Assembly: GCF_022829285.1 (NCBI RefSeq)
Contig: NZ_JAKSYI010000060.1
Span: 124,001-188,000, forward strand
Reading direction: 5' to 3'
DNA: 64,000 bases
Source of the DNA: Methylobacterium sp. J-078
GTDB taxonomy: Bacteria > Pseudomonadota > Alphaproteobacteria > Rhizobiales > Beijerinckiaceae
In this document: piece by piece, positions 46,374 to 56,015 of the stretch
How the letters are laid out: each line of letters begins with the position of its first letter
Numbering within the stretch: position 1 is the stretch's first letter
Translations under genes and position numbers: made by a program
Notes under the pieces: generated by a model
Databases searched by the model: none
What the model was told of the DNA's origin: nothing
What the model saw: only the letters and a program-made list of their open reading frames with translations

Positions 46374-47774
46374 TCAGATCCCGCCGAAGACCCAGCGCAG
46401 CTTCGACAGGAAGCCGCCGCCGGAGCGCTTTTCGCGGACCGCCGCGGGCTCTTCCTTGACCGGAGCCGCCGCCGCATCGGCCTGGATCAGGCCCAGGGCC
46501 GCCGTGTCGGTGGTCTCGCGGTCGATCAGGATGAAGCCGCCGGTGTCGCGGTTGGCCGCGTAGGCATCCACCGCCACCGCCCGGTCGAGGGTCAGGGTGA
46601 CGTCGGCGATGTCGTTGGCGGTGAGGCGCGCGGCCGGCTCGGGGTTGCCGGTCTCGGGATCGATCCGGGTCCGGATCGCGGTGACGACGGCGTTCACCGT
46701 CACGGTCCCGATCTTGGCGAGCAGGGTGGCGCCGGGCAGGAGCTCGGTCTCGGCCGCCCAGAACAGGCGGGCCTCGAGGCTGTCGGTCACCCGCATCGGC
46801 GCGTCGGCCGTGACGATGACCGAACCGCGCGAGGCGTCGATCTCGTCGGCGAGCACCAGGGTGACGGACTGGCCCTCCACCGCGTGGGGCAGATCGCCGT
46901 CGGCGGCGACGATGCGGGCGATGGTCGAGGTGCGGCCCGAGGGTTCCACGATCACGGCGTCGCCGGGGGCCACGCGCCCGCTGGCGATGAGGCCGGCAAA
47001 GCCCCGGAAGTCCGAGTTCGGCCGGTTGACCCACTGCACCGCCATGCGGAACGGGGCGGCCTGCTCCTCGACGCGGACCGGGACCGCCTCGAGGTACTGG
47101 AGCAGCGGGGTGCCGGTGTACCAGGGCGCGGCGGTACCCGGCAGCACGACGTTGTCGCCGTTCTTGGCCGAGAGCGGGATCGCCCGGATCTCGGTGAAGC
47201 CGAGGGGCGCCGCGAAGTCCTTGAACGCCGCCAGAAGCTCTTCGAAGCGGGTCTGCGACCAGCCGACGAGGTCCATCTTGTTCACCGCGAGCGCCACGCG
47301 CTTTATGCCCAAGAGCGAGACCAGGAGCGCGTGGCGCCTGGTCTGCCGGGTCAGGCCCTGGCGCGCGTCCACCAGGATCACCGCCACGTCCGCCGTCGAG
47401 GCGCCGGTGGCCATGTTGCGGGTGTATTGCTCGTGGCCGGGGGTGTCGGCCACGATGAAGGAGCGCTTGTCCGTGGAGAAGAACCGGTAGGCGACGTCGA
47501 TGGTGATGCCCTGCTCGCGCTCGGCCTGGAGGCCGTCCACGAGGAGCGCCAGGTCGATCTCGGCGCCTTGCGTGCCGTGCTTGCGCGAATCGCGCTGCAG
47601 GGCCGTCACCTGGTCGTCGAAGATCTGCTTGGTGTCGTGCAGGAGGCGCCCGATCAGGGTCGACTTGCCGTCGTCGACGGAGCCGCAGGTGATGAAGCGC
47701 AGCACTTCCTTGTTCTGGTGGGCCGCCAGGAAGGCGTCGTAGCCGAAGGCTTCGGGTGACTGGTGGATCGTCAT
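46374..47774 (-). CDS. cysN: Sulfate adenylyltransferase large subunit (GTPase)
   Basis: A 466-residue EF-Tu-like GTPase that drives ATP sulfurylase with CysD, making adenylyl sulfate (APS). G1 is 'CGSVDDGKSTLIGRLL', G3 is 'FIVADTPGHEQYTRNM' and G4 is 'ALAVNKMDLVGW', followed by the beta-barrel domains. There is no fused CysC (APS kinase) domain, consistent with a CysH that uses APS. The C-terminus carries a lineage-specific basic tail ('KEEPAAVREKRSGGGFLSKL'). It starts 1 base after the cysD stop. Confidence 0.95.
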   Translation of the reverse strand: MTIHQSPEAFGYDAFLAAHQNKEVLRFITCGSVDDGKSTLIGRLLHDTKQIFDDQVTALQRDSRKHGTQGAEIDLALLVDGLQAEREQGITIDVAYRFFSTDKRSFIVADTPGHEQYTRNMATGASTADVAVILVDARQGLTRQTRRHALLVSLLGIKRVALAVNKMDLVGWSQTRFEELLAAFKDFAAPLGFTEIRAIPLSAKNGDNVVLPGTAAPWYTGTPLLQYLEAVPVRVEEQAAPFRMAVQWVNRPNSDFRGFAGLIASGRVAPGDAVIVEPSGRTSTIARIVAADGDLPHAVEGQSVTLVLADEIDASRGSVIVTADAPMRVTDSLEARLFWAAETELLPGATLLAKIGTVTVNAVVTAIRTRIDPETGNPEPAARLTANDIADVTLTLDRAVAVDAYAANRDTGGFILIDRETTDTAALGLIQADAAAAPVKEEPAAVREKRSGGGFLSKLRWVFGGI

Positions 47775-47775
47775 C

Positions 47776-48732
47776 TCAGAAATAGCCCTCCTGCTTCTTG
47801 CGCTCCATGGCGCCCGCGCCGTCCTTGTCGATGACCCGGCCCTGGCGCTCCGAGGTCCGGGCAGCCAGGGTCTCGCCGATGATCTCCGGCAGGGTCGCGG
47901 CGTCGCTCTCGACGGCCCCGGTGAGCGGATAGTCACCGAGCGTCCGGAAACGGACCGACACGTCCTTCGGGGTCTCGCCGGGGTTGAGCGGCAAGCGCTC
48001 GTCGTCGACCATGATGAGCTGGCCGTCGCGCTCCACCACCGGACGGGGCTTGGCGAAGTAGAGCGGCACGATCGGGATCTGCTCCTGCTCGATGTAGAGC
48101 CAGACGTCGAGCTCGGTCCAGTTCGAGAGCGGGAACACGCGCAGCGATTCACCGCGCTTCTTCCTCATGTTGTAAAGGTGCCAAGGCTCGGCGCGCTGGC
48201 GCTTCGGGTCCCAGCGGTGCTGGGCCGTGCGCAGGGAGACGATGCGCTCCTTGGCCCGGCTCGCCTCCTCGTCGCGCCGCGCGCCGCCGAAGGCCGCGTC
48301 GAACCGGTGCTTGTCCAGGGCCTGGCGCAGGGCCTGGGTCTTCATCACGTCGGTATGGACCTCCGAGCCGTGGCTCACGGGGCCGATGCCACGGGCGAGA
48401 CCGTCCTGGTTGGTGTGCACGATGAGGTCGAGACCGAGCTCCTTCGCACGCCGATCGCGGAAGGCGATCATCTCCTTGAACTTCCAGGTCGTGTCGATGT
48501 GCATGAGCGGGAACGGCAGCCGCCCCGGGGCGAAGGCCTTCAGCGCCAGGTGCAGCAGCACCGACGAATCCTTGCCGATGGAATAGAGCATCACCGGGTT
48601 CTCGGTCTCGGCGACCGTCTCCCGCATGATGTGGATGCTCTCGGCTTCGAGGCGCTGGAGGTGGGTGAGCCGGTCGGACCGGCTCGCCGCTTGAGTGGTG
48701 GCCGCTTGAGTGGTGAGGGGGGCGGCGCTCAT
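47776..48732 (-). CDS. cysD: Sulfate adenylyltransferase small subunit
   Basis: A 318-residue ATP-sulfurylase catalytic subunit of the PP-loop family. '[20 protein letters not shown]' is the pyrophosphate-binding loop. '[20 protein letters not shown]', '[20 protein letters not shown]' and '[20 protein letters not shown]' are signature blocks. It is coupled to cysH by an ATGA overlap and followed by cysN, so the operon order is cysH-cysD-cysN. Confidence 0.96.
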   Translation of the reverse strand: MSAAPLTTQAATTQAASRSDRLTHLQRLEAESIHIMRETVAETENPVMLYSIGKDSSVLLHLALKAFAPGRLPFPLMHIDTTWKFKEMIAFRDRRAKELGLDLIVHTNQDGLARGIGPVSHGSEVHTDVMKTQALRQALDKHRFDAAFGGARRDEEASRAKERIVSLRTAQHRWDPKRQRAEPWHLYNMRKKRGESLRVFPLSNWTELDVWLYIEQEQIPIVPLYFAKPRPVVERDGQLIMVDDERLPLNPGETPKDVSVRFRTLGDYPLTGAVESDAATLPEIIGETLAARTSERQGRVIDKDGAGAMERKKQEGYF

Positions 48733-49541
48733 CGGGCCATCTCCAGGGCGTTCGGGGTTGGGTTCGTTTCGAAGGCGGCCGCTTCCTGGCCGGGGGCGAT
48801 CGTCTCTTCCGAGGCGTGGTCGCCCGCGCCGTGGACATGCAGGCCGCATTCCTTCTTGGAGGCCTGCTCCCACCACCAGCGGCCGGCGCGCTCGTCCTCG
48901 CCGACGCGGATCGCCCGGGTGCAGGGCGCGCAGCCGATGGAGGGGAAGCCGCGATCGTGCAGCACGTTGTAGGGCACATAGTTGTCGGAGACGAAGCGCT
49001 CCACGTCGGCGCGGGTCCAGTCCGCCAGGGGATTGATCTTGATCAGGCCGCGCGCCGCGTCGGCCTCCGCGAGCGGCGTGTCGGCGCGGTTGGCCGACTG
49101 CCCGGCCCGCAGGCCGGTGAGCCATCCGACGGCCCCGTCCAGGGCCCGTCCGAGGGGCTCGACCTTGCGAAAGCCGCAGCAGGCCTGGCGCGCGGCGACC
49201 GAGTGGCGGAACCCGTTGATGCCGGACGCGGCCACGAACCGCTCCTCGGCCTCGCGCTCGGGCGCGTAGGCGCGGATGCGGATGCCGTAGGCGGATTCGG
49301 TCTCGCTCCAGGTGTCGTAGGTCTCGGGGTAGAGCCGCCCGGTGTCGAGGGTGACGATCTCGGTGCGACCCTTGTGCATCGCCACCGCGTGGGTCAGCGC
49401 CTGGTCCTCGATGCCGAGGCTGGTGGTGAACACCAGCCGGCCCGGCACCGTCGCCTCGATCAGCGCGATCCGGCCCTTCAGGTCGAGACCCGCCATCGCG
49501 GAGGCCAGATCCCGCGACGCGTGTTCCAAGGGAGAACTCAT
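48729..49541 (-). CDS. cysH: Adenylyl-sulfate (APS) reductase, assimilatory, 4Fe-4S type
   Basis: A 270-residue reductase making sulfite from adenylyl sulfate. The paired Cys motifs '[18 protein letters not shown]' and '[20 protein letters not shown]' ligate a 4Fe-4S cluster. This marks it as an APS reductase rather than the cluster-free PAPS reductase of E. coli. The catalytic C-terminal motif '[10 protein letters not shown]' is present. ATG 49541 follows GGGAG; an upstream in-frame start at 49715 is unlikely. It starts the cysHDN operon. Confidence 0.93.
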   Translation of the reverse strand: MSSPLEHASRDLASAMAGLDLKGRIALIEATVPGRLVFTTSLGIEDQALTHAVAMHKGRTEIVTLDTGRLYPETYDTWSETESAYGIRIRAYAPEREAEERFVAASGINGFRHSVAARQACCGFRKVEPLGRALDGAVGWLTGLRAGQSANRADTPLAEADAARGLIKINPLADWTRADVERFVSDNYVPYNVLHDRGFPSIGCAPCTRAIRVGEDERAGRWWWEQASKKECGLHVHGAGDHASEETIAPGQEAAAFETNPTPNALEMAR

Positions 49542-49619
49542 GAGAGACTTCGCGATGTGACGTGGTGGACGTGACTTGATGAAAGGGGTCGGCGAGGTGA
49601 CTTGTCTGACCCCTGAAAT

Positions 49620-49643
49620 GTTCGCTATAACGAACGCTGTCAA
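49620..49643 (-). promoter_or_regulatory. Candidate cysH promoter with internal dyad
   Basis: On the minus strand a consensus -35 TTGACA lies at 49643-49638. The inverted repeat GTTCG-N6-CGAAC (49635-49620) occupies the space between it and the expected -10 region (an A/T-rich CATTTC is at the right distance). A dyad in this position suits control by a dimeric regulator. No transcript data support it here. Confidence 0.45.
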
Positions 49644-49728
49644 GGCATGACGGCCATCCGCGCGGGGCAACCCCGGGGTGTGGACGTGGCCCTGGCGCAA
49701 CGGGCCACGACGCATTCCGTTGCCCGGT

Positions 49729-49742
49729 GAGGAAAATTCCTC
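49729..49742 (+). promoter_or_regulatory. Palindrome upstream of the Lrp-like gene
   Basis: GAGGAA-AA-TTCCTC, a 6-base inverted repeat with a 2-base AT spacer, sits 18 bases before the GTG start of the Lrp/AsnC gene. Autoregulatory operators of Lrp-family proteins are often AT-centred palindromes, so an autoregulatory role is possible (inference). Confidence 0.4.
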
Positions 49743-49760
49743 TCATCGGGTCGCCGCGAC

Positions 49761-50309
49761 GTGTCGACCCGCACGTCCGTCTCACGAACCCGCGAGGCCA
49801 GCTTGGATTCGATCGACCTGAAGATCCTGGCGCTGCTGCAGCACGACGCCACCCTGTCCATCGCCACCATCGGCGAGAAGGTCGGGCTGTCGCAGACCCC
49901 GTGCTGGAAGCGCATCCAGCGCCTGGAAGCGGACGGCGTCATCGACCGGCGCGTCGCCGTGCTCGATCCGGTGAAGCTCGGCCTCGGCCTCACCGTGTTC
50001 GTCTCCATCGAGACGGCGGATCATTCCCGCGAATGGCTGGAGCGCTTCGCCGAGACCGTCTCGGCGATGCCGGAGGTGCTCGAGTTCTATCGCATGGCCG
50101 GAGACGTGGATTACATGCTCCGCGTCGTCGTCGCCGATATGCGCGCCTACGATACGTTCTATAAGCACCTCATCGCGACTCTGCCCCTCAAGAACGTGAC
50201 CTCCCGGTTCGCGATGGAGAAGGTCAAGTCCACCACGGCCCTGCCCCTTCCGGCCCCGCCCGCCAACGGACGCTTCACGCCGACGCTGTCGGTGGTGGCC
50301 GGGGAATAA
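49761..50309 (+). CDS. Lrp/AsnC-family transcriptional regulator
   Basis: A 182-residue regulator. Its N-terminal helix-turn-helix is '[20 protein letters not shown]' plus '[20 protein letters not shown]', and the C-terminal RAM domain is '[20 protein letters not shown]'. A GTG start is used, although a TTG at 49803 is the start of the conserved part. It is divergent from cysHDN and precedes cysJ-cysI, so it probably responds to a sulfur amino acid and controls this sulfur cluster (inference). Confidence 0.88.
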   Translation: MSTRTSVSRTREASLDSIDLKILALLQHDATLSIATIGEKVGLSQTPCWKRIQRLEADGVIDRRVAVLDPVKLGLGLTVFVSIETADHSREWLERFAETVSAMPEVLEFYRMAGDVDYMLRVVVADMRAYDTFYKHLIATLPLKNVTSRFAMEKVKSTTALPLPAPPANGRFTPTLSVVAGE

Positions 50310-50406
50310 AGTTCTCTTTTGCACTGCACACGCAGGCAGCTCCTTCTACCGTGACGTCGTTCTGTAAAACGGACAACCCCGTTGACAGCCGGCCTCTCAG
50401 GACGAC

Positions 50407-52191
50407 ATGGCTCCCCACATGGCACGACACGCGATCATTCCCCGCACGGCTCCCTTCGGCGACACCGAACGCGCCAGCCTCGACGCCGTCCTCGGCGCCG
50501 CCTCCCCGATTCAGCGCGCCTGGCTCGCGGGCTTCCTCGCCGGCCTCGACGCCAGCGGGGCGCCGCAGGCCGCCGCCGCTCCAGCGGCCCCGCCGAAGGC
50601 CGCCGAGCCGCTGACCATCCTGTTCGCGAGCGAATCCGGAAATTCCGAGACGCTCGCCAACGACATGGCCAAGCTCGCCCGCAAGAACGGCTTCAAGCCG
50701 AAGGTCGTCGACTTCGCCGACCTCGAGATCGCCAGCCTCGCAGGCGAGAAGCGCATCGTCGCCATCGCGGCGACCTGGGGCGAGGGCGAGCCGCCGGCCC
50801 GCGCGACGCGCGCCTACAACGAGCTGATGGGCGACGGCGCGCCGCGCCTCGACGGCGTCTCGTTCGGCGTGCTCTCGCTCGGCGACACCTCCTACGCGGA
50901 GTTCTGCGCCATCGGGAAGGCGCTGGACGCCCGCTTCGAGGCGCTGGGTGGCACCCGGGCCCACGAACGCGCCGATCTCGACCTCGATTTCGAGACGCCG
51001 GCCGCCGCCTGGATCAAGGACACGCTTAAGGCGCTAGCGCCCCCCCCGAGCGCCGACAACGTCGTGGCGGTGGACTTCGCCGCCCGCGCCGCAGGCGACG
51101 AGGACGACGTCGAGCCGAGCCGCGAGCCCCGGGTGGTCGAGGTCATCGACCACGTGAACCTGAACTCGTCGCGCTCCGACAAGGAGACGATCCACATCGC
51201 CCTCGAATTCGAGGACGGCGCCCCGGCCTACGAGCCCGGCGATTCCCTGGAGATCTATCCGGAGAACGACCCGGCCCTGGTCGACGAGATCCTCGCCGCC
51301 ACCGGCCTCGCCGGCGACGTGGCTTTGCGCCAGGCCCTGCTGGCCGAGCGCGACATCACCACGCTGTCGGCCACCACCGTGGAGCGCTTCGTCAAGGCAA
51401 CGGGCCATGGAGAGGCCCAGAAGCTCATCGACAGCGGCGAGGCCAAGGCCTGGATCGAGGGCCGCCACCTCATCGACCTCATCCAGAGCTTCCCGGCCGC
51501 GATCACCGCCGAGCACCTCAACACCATCACCCGGCCGCTGCCGCCCCGCGCCTATTCCATCGCCTCCTCGCGCAAGGAAGTGGGCGACGAGGTCCACCTC
51601 GTGATCGCGGCAGTGCGCTACGAGACCCACGGCCGGGCCCGTTCCGGCGTCGCCTCCACCCATGTCGCCGACCGGATCAAGAACGGCGCCAAGCTGCGGG
51701 TGAAGCTGAAGCCCAACCGGCACTTCCGCCTGCCGCAGGACCCGGCCACCGACATCATCATGGTCGGCCCCGGCACCGGCGTCGCCCCGTTCCGCGCCTT
51801 CGTGCAGGAGCGCCGCGCCGTCGAGGCCCCCGGCCGCGCCTGGCTGTTCTTCGGCGACCGGCACTTCACCCACGACTTCCTGTACCAGCTCGAATGGCAG
51901 GAGGCCCTGGAGGACGGCTCGCTCACGCAGATCGACGTGGCCTTCTCCCGCGACCAGCCCGAGAAGATCTACGTGCAGGACCGCATCGCCCAGCACGCCA
52001 AGGAACTGGTGGCCTGGCTCGACGGCGGCGCCAGCTTCTACGTCTGCGGCGACGCCACCCGGATGGCCAAGGACGTGCGGGGCGCCGTGGTCAAGGCCTA
52101 CCAGGACGTGAAGGCCCTCAGCCCGGCGGATGCCGAGGCGGCGGTGGCCGCCCTGGAGCGGGCGCACCGCTACCAGCAGGACGTCTACTGA
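50407..52191 (+). CDS. cysJ: Sulfite reductase (NADPH) flavoprotein subunit
   Basis: A 594-residue diflavin reductase that passes electrons from NADPH through FAD and FMN to CysI. The flavodoxin-like domain is 'LTILFASESGNSETLANDMA', and 'AATWGEGEPPARATRAYNE' is its second loop. The FAD/NADPH-binding part has 'PLPPRAYSIASSRKE', 'IMVGPGTGVAPFRAFVQERR' and the C-terminal 'RYQQDVY'. Length and domain order match CysJ. The repeat between this gene and cysI begins 4 bases after the stop. Confidence 0.93.
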   Translation: MAPHMARHAIIPRTAPFGDTERASLDAVLGAASPIQRAWLAGFLAGLDASGAPQAAAAPAAPPKAAEPLTILFASESGNSETLANDMAKLARKNGFKPKVVDFADLEIASLAGEKRIVAIAATWGEGEPPARATRAYNELMGDGAPRLDGVSFGVLSLGDTSYAEFCAIGKALDARFEALGGTRAHERADLDLDFETPAAAWIKDTLKALAPPPSADNVVAVDFAARAAGDEDDVEPSREPRVVEVIDHVNLNSSRSDKETIHIALEFEDGAPAYEPGDSLEIYPENDPALVDEILAATGLAGDVALRQALLAERDITTLSATTVERFVKATGHGEAQKLIDSGEAKAWIEGRHLIDLIQSFPAAITAEHLNTITRPLPPRAYSIASSRKEVGDEVHLVIAAVRYETHGRARSGVASTHVADRIKNGAKLRVKLKPNRHFRLPQDPATDIIMVGPGTGVAPFRAFVQERRAVEAPGRAWLFFGDRHFTHDFLYQLEWQEALEDGSLTQIDVAFSRDQPEKIYVQDRIAQHAKELVAWLDGGASFYVCGDATRMAKDVRGAVVKAYQDVKALSPADAEAAVAALERAHRYQQDVY

Positions 52192-52195
52192 GACC

Positions 52196-52309
52196 CCTCC
52201 CTCCCCCTTGCGGGGAGGGACCGAGGGTGGGGGTGGTGCAGGATCGAGCGCTCGCGGTGCCTTCTGCACCACCCCCACCTCCAACTCCTCCCCACAGGGG
52301 GGAGGAGAG
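52196..52309. repeat. Palindromic intergenic repeat, copy B
   Basis: A second copy of the element seen at 22420-22534, opposite in orientation. Both end segments match the reverse complement of copy A closely ('ccctcccccttgcgggga' and 'acctccaactcctcccc'), while the central part (about 52240-52260) differs. The end hairpins and long self-complementarity are the same. It fills the gap between cysJ and cysI. Confidence 0.85.
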
Positions 52310-52321
52310 CTCCCGAACCGG

Positions 52322-54130
52322 ATGCCCGCCATGGCCGACAAGACCACCACCCGCACCTACGAGACCCCGCCCACCGACCGCCCGATCTCGGACGCGGAAG
52401 CGGCGCGCGCGGCGGGACTGGCTGCCAACGAACACATCAAGATCGCCAGCGGCTACCTGCGCGGTACGCTCGCCGACGGCCTCCTGAAGCACGCCACCGG
52501 GGCGATCTCGGAAGATGACGGGCAGCTCGTGAAGTTCCACGGGATGTACCTGCAGGACGACCGCGACATCCGGGCCGAGCGCACCAAGAAGAAGCTCGAG
52601 AAGGCCTACAGCTTCATGATCCGCCTGCGCATCGCCGGCGGCGTCGTCACCCCGAAGCAGTGGCTGGCGCTCGACGAGATCGCCACGACCTATGCGGGCG
52701 GGGCTCTCCGCGCGACGACGCGCCAGACCTTCCAGTATCACGGCGTGATCAAGTCGAACCTCAAGCGCACGATGGCGGCCATCGACGCGACGCTGCTGGA
52801 CACCATCGCGGCCTGCGGCGACGTCAACCGCAACGTGATGGCGGCGACGAACCCGGCCCAAACCGGCGCCCACAAGGCCGCCTACCAACTCGCCAAGGAC
52901 ATCTCGGATTCGCTCCTGCCCAAGACCAGCGCCTGGCGCGAGATCTGGCTCGACGGCGAGCGCGTGGTTGGCGGCGAGGAGGTGGCCGAGGTCGAGCCCG
53001 TCTACGGTAAGACCTACCTGCCTCGGAAGTTCAAGACCGTGGTGGCGGTGCCGCCCTCGAACGAGGTCGACATCTTCGCCCACGACCTCGGCTTCATCGC
53101 GATCCTCGACAAGAAGGGCAAGGTGACGGGCTGGAACGTCACGGTCGGCGGGGGCATGGGCATGACCCATGGCGAGACCGATACTTTCCCGCGCACCGCC
53201 GACGTGATGTGCTTCGTGAAGCCCGAGGACGCCCTGAAGGCGGCCGAGGCCGTGATGACGGTGCAGCGCGACTGGGGCAACCGCAAGGTCCGCAAGAACG
53301 CCCGCCTGAAGTACACCATCGAGCGCTACGGCCTCGCCGCCTTCCGGGCCGAGGTCGAGAAGCGCGTCGGCAAGAAGCTGGACGATCCGAAACCCTTTAC
53401 CTTCACGGGCAACGGCGACCGCTACGGCTGGACCGAGGGCGACGACGGGCGCCACCACCTCACGCTCTACGTGGCGTCGGGCCGCATCAAGGACTATCCG
53501 GACGGCGGCCCGCAATTGCTCACGGGCCTGCGCCGAATCGCGGAAGTTCACCAGGGCGATTTCCGCCTGACCGGCAACCAGAACGTCATCATCGCCAACG
53601 TGCCGGCCGAGAAGCGCGCCGAGATCGAGGCGCTGGTGGACCAGTACGGTATGATGAAGGGCGCCAGCGCCCTGCGCCGCAACTCCATGGCCTGCGTCGC
53701 CCTGCCGACCTGCGGCCTCGCGCTCGCCGAGAGCGAGCGCTACCTGCCGAGCCTGATGGACGAGTTGGAGGCGAGCCTCGCCTCCCACGGCCTGCAGGAC
53801 GACGAGATCACCATACGGATGACCGGCTGCCCCAACGGCTGCGCCCGGCCCTTCATCGCCGAGATCGGCCTCGTCGGCCGCGGCCCCGAGCGCTACCACC
53901 TCTATCTCGGCGCGGCCTTCGACGGCTCGCGCCTCGGCAAGCTCTACGCCGAGGACGTCACCGCCGCGGAGATCAAGACCCACCTCGACCCGCTCTTCGC
54001 AGCCTATGCCCGCAACAAGCAGGCCGGGGAGCGTTTCGGCGACTACCTGATCCGCGACGGCTACGTGACGCGCACCGTCAACGGTCCCGACTTTCACGAC
54101 AGCACGGGTGCGTTGAAAAGCGCCGCCTGA
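52322..54130 (+). CDS. cysI: Sulfite reductase hemoprotein subunit
   Basis: A 602-residue siroheme/4Fe-4S enzyme reducing sulfite to sulfide with six electrons from CysJ. The four cluster Cys are seen in 'CVALPTCGLALAESERYLP' and 'RMTGCPNGCARPFIAEIGL'. 'YAGGALRATTRQTFQYHGVI' and 'GDVNRNVMAATNPAQTGAH' are conserved N-terminal blocks. Another in-frame ATG lies at 52331. Only a distant GGAGG (end of the palindromic repeat) precedes the start, so initiation may be influenced by that element. Length matches CysI. Confidence 0.93.
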   Translation: MPAMADKTTTRTYETPPTDRPISDAEAARAAGLAANEHIKIASGYLRGTLADGLLKHATGAISEDDGQLVKFHGMYLQDDRDIRAERTKKKLEKAYSFMIRLRIAGGVVTPKQWLALDEIATTYAGGALRATTRQTFQYHGVIKSNLKRTMAAIDATLLDTIAACGDVNRNVMAATNPAQTGAHKAAYQLAKDISDSLLPKTSAWREIWLDGERVVGGEEVAEVEPVYGKTYLPRKFKTVVAVPPSNEVDIFAHDLGFIAILDKKGKVTGWNVTVGGGMGMTHGETDTFPRTADVMCFVKPEDALKAAEAVMTVQRDWGNRKVRKNARLKYTIERYGLAAFRAEVEKRVGKKLDDPKPFTFTGNGDRYGWTEGDDGRHHLTLYVASGRIKDYPDGGPQLLTGLRRIAEVHQGDFRLTGNQNVIIANVPAEKRAEIEALVDQYGMMKGASALRRNSMACVALPTCGLALAESERYLPSLMDELEASLASHGLQDDEITIRMTGCPNGCARPFIAEIGLVGRGPERYHLYLGAAFDGSRLGKLYAEDVTAAEIKTHLDPLFAAYARNKQAGERFGDYLIRDGYVTRTVNGPDFHDSTGALKSAA

Positions 54131-54140
54131 TGCACCATCG

Positions 54141-54171
54141 GCGCCCGCCGGGAATACGCCCCGGCGGGCGC
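54141..54171 (+). terminator. Hairpin after cysI
   Basis: A perfect 12-base GC stem (54141-54152 with 54160-54171) and a 7-base loop, 10 bases after the cysI stop. There is only a weak T-run after it; probable terminator of the sulfur cluster. Confidence 0.6.
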
Positions 54172-54353
54172 GCTTCCGACGGAGGCGGGGAACCGAATTC
54201 AATCCAGATCCATGCGGCGCAACATCACGGCCCCGCACCGCAACACTAGATCAGGCTCAAGGCCACGCTTGCACTGAATATCGTGAAAGCGCGACCCTTG
54301 GTGAACCGTTCCGGTCCTGCCTCGTTGTATGGCGAGACAGCCAGGAGCGCGCC

Positions 54354-54551
54354 ATGGCCAAGCATGAGATCTTGAACTTCTTCGAACATCGCCGCGACGG
54401 CGCCTGGATCTGCGTCAAGCCGTTCACGCTGACGACGAAGAGCAGCAGCGTCGACATCCGCCAGGGCATGCGCTTCGACTACGGCAAGCGGGTCGGCGGC
54501 GTCGATCTGGCCGAATACCTGGAGCAATTGGGTTCGCAATTCGGCTCCTGA
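54354..54551 (+). CDS. Small conserved hypothetical protein
   Basis: A 65-residue protein, 'MAKHEILNFFEHRRDGAWIC' through 'DLAEYLEQLGSQFGS'. A good AGGAG site 7 bases before the ATG favours this over an opposite-strand frame covering the same DNA. No domain is recognised; the profile is soluble with one Cys. Confidence 0.65.
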   Translation: MAKHEILNFFEHRRDGAWICVKPFTLTTKSSSVDIRQGMRFDYGKRVGGVDLAEYLEQLGSQFGS

Positions 54552-54634
54552 TCCCTCCGATCACCCGTCAAACCGCTCCCCAGGCTCCAGGTGCGGTTTT
54601 GACGCCGCTGCGGCGACAGCCTAGTTTAAGTGTC

Positions 54635-55258
54635 ATGACCCGCACGGCGGCCGTTGTCCGCGACATCCCCGAAGAATCCGCGCCCACCACCCGCTGCCGC
54701 ATCCTGGCGACGGCCGAGGAGGCATTCCGCGTCGTCGGCTACCAGAAGACGACCGTCGCCGACATCGCCAAGACCCTGCGAATGAGCCCCGCCAACGTGT
54801 ACCGCTTCTTCGAATCGAAGAAGGCGATCCACGAGGCCGTGATCAAGCGCCTGATGGACGACACCGAGCGCCGCGTGGCTCTCGCCGCCGTCGCGCCGGG
54901 CCGAAACGCGGCCGAGCGCATCGCCGACACGATCACGGTCATGCATCAGGCCTGCGTCGAGCGTTGCGAAGCCAACCCTCGCCTGCACGAGATGGTCGAG
55001 GCGGCCATCACCGAGAGCTGGGACGTCTGCCACGCCCATATCGACGCGATCGGCTCGGTCCTACGCCGGCTCGTTGAGGAAGGTATGGAAGCCGGCGAGT
55101 TCGACGTCGCCGATCCCGCGATCGCGGCGGCCTGCATCCACACCGCCATCATCCGCTACTGTCATCCCGCCCTGGTCAGCCACTACCCGGACGCGGGCGC
55201 TCCGCCGCTCGCCGCGATGATCGCCTTCCTGCTTGGAAGCCTGCGCCGCAGGGCCTGA
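54635..55258 (+). CDS. TetR-family transcriptional regulator
   Basis: A 207-residue regulator. The helix-turn-helix is 'RCRILATAEEAFRVVGYQKT' then 'TVADIAKTLRMSPANVYRFF', followed by the helical ligand-binding domain ('VMHQACVERCEANPRLHEMV'). An in-frame ATG at 54599 lies upstream, but 54635 fits the domain better. Its target is unknown; the next gene, pyrF, is convergent, ending 12 bases away. Confidence 0.88.
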   Translation: MTRTAAVVRDIPEESAPTTRCRILATAEEAFRVVGYQKTTVADIAKTLRMSPANVYRFFESKKAIHEAVIKRLMDDTERRVALAAVAPGRNAAERIADTITVMHQACVERCEANPRLHEMVEAAITESWDVCHAHIDAIGSVLRRLVEEGMEAGEFDVADPAIAAACIHTAIIRYCHPALVSHYPDAGAPPLAAMIAFLLGSLRRRA

Positions 55259-55270
55259 CGCGACAAACTC

Positions 55271-55966
55271 TCACCGCATCTCCGCGACGATGCCCTGCGC
55301 CACCGCGCGGGGGTCCGCCGCCTGGGTGATCGGGCGGCCGACCACGACGTGGTCGATCCCGATGCGGCGCGCCGCGCCGGGCGTCATCACGCGCTTCTGG
55401 TCCCCGGTCTCGGCACCGGCGGGCCGGATGCCCGGGGTGACGATGGCGCGGTCCGTCCCGATTCGGATGCGCACCGCCGCAGCCTCGGCGGCGCTGCAGA
55501 CGATTCCGTCGATGCCGGCCTCGGCCGCCTGACCGGCGCGACGGGCCACGAGTTCGGCCACCGGCAGGGCATAGCCCGCCTCGGCGGCGTCCGCATCGTC
55601 GTAGGAGGTCAGGACCGTCACGGCGAGGATCTTCGGGCCGTTCGCGCCCCGGCCGCGGATCGCCGCCCGCATGGTCTGCGGATAGGCGTGAACGGTGAGG
55701 AAGGTGGCGCCGAGGTCGGTGAGCGCGCGCACCCCCTCCTCCACGGTGTTGCCGATGTCGTGCAGCTTGAGGTCGAGGAAGACCTTGCGGCCGGTCGCGG
55801 CGAGGCGCGGCACCAGGGCGAGCCCGCCCGCATAGGCGAGCCGGTAGCCGATCTTGTAGAAGGTCGCGGCATCGCCGATCCGGTCGACGAGGCCCTCCGC
55901 CTCCGCCACGGTTCCCACGTCGAGGGCGACGATCAGGCGGTCGCGCGGGTCCTGCAAGACGGTCAT
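55271..55966 (-). CDS. pyrF: Orotidine 5'-phosphate decarboxylase
   Basis: A 231-residue TIM-barrel enzyme that makes UMP, the last step of pyrimidine synthesis. The catalytic Asp-Lys pair lies in '[20 protein letters not shown]'. '[20 protein letters not shown]' and '[20 protein letters not shown]' are conserved, with '[12 protein letters not shown]' at the phosphate site. ATG 55966 has a GGAGAGA site. Confidence 0.95.
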   Translation of the reverse strand: MTVLQDPRDRLIVALDVGTVAEAEGLVDRIGDAATFYKIGYRLAYAGGLALVPRLAATGRKVFLDLKLHDIGNTVEEGVRALTDLGATFLTVHAYPQTMRAAIRGRGANGPKILAVTVLTSYDDADAAEAGYALPVAELVARRAGQAAEAGIDGIVCSAAEAAAVRIRIGTDRAIVTPGIRPAGAETGDQKRVMTPGAARRIGIDHVVVGRPITQAADPRAVAQGIVAEMR

Positions 55967-56015
55967 GGCTCTCTCCGGTTTCGCGGGCGAGCGATCCCGC
56001 GCATGGCGGCTCCTG

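Noticed and set aside
54246..54539. Minus-strand open frame covering the small plus-strand gene at 54354
   Set aside because: The plus-strand gene has the better ribosome binding site; the minus-strand frame has none.
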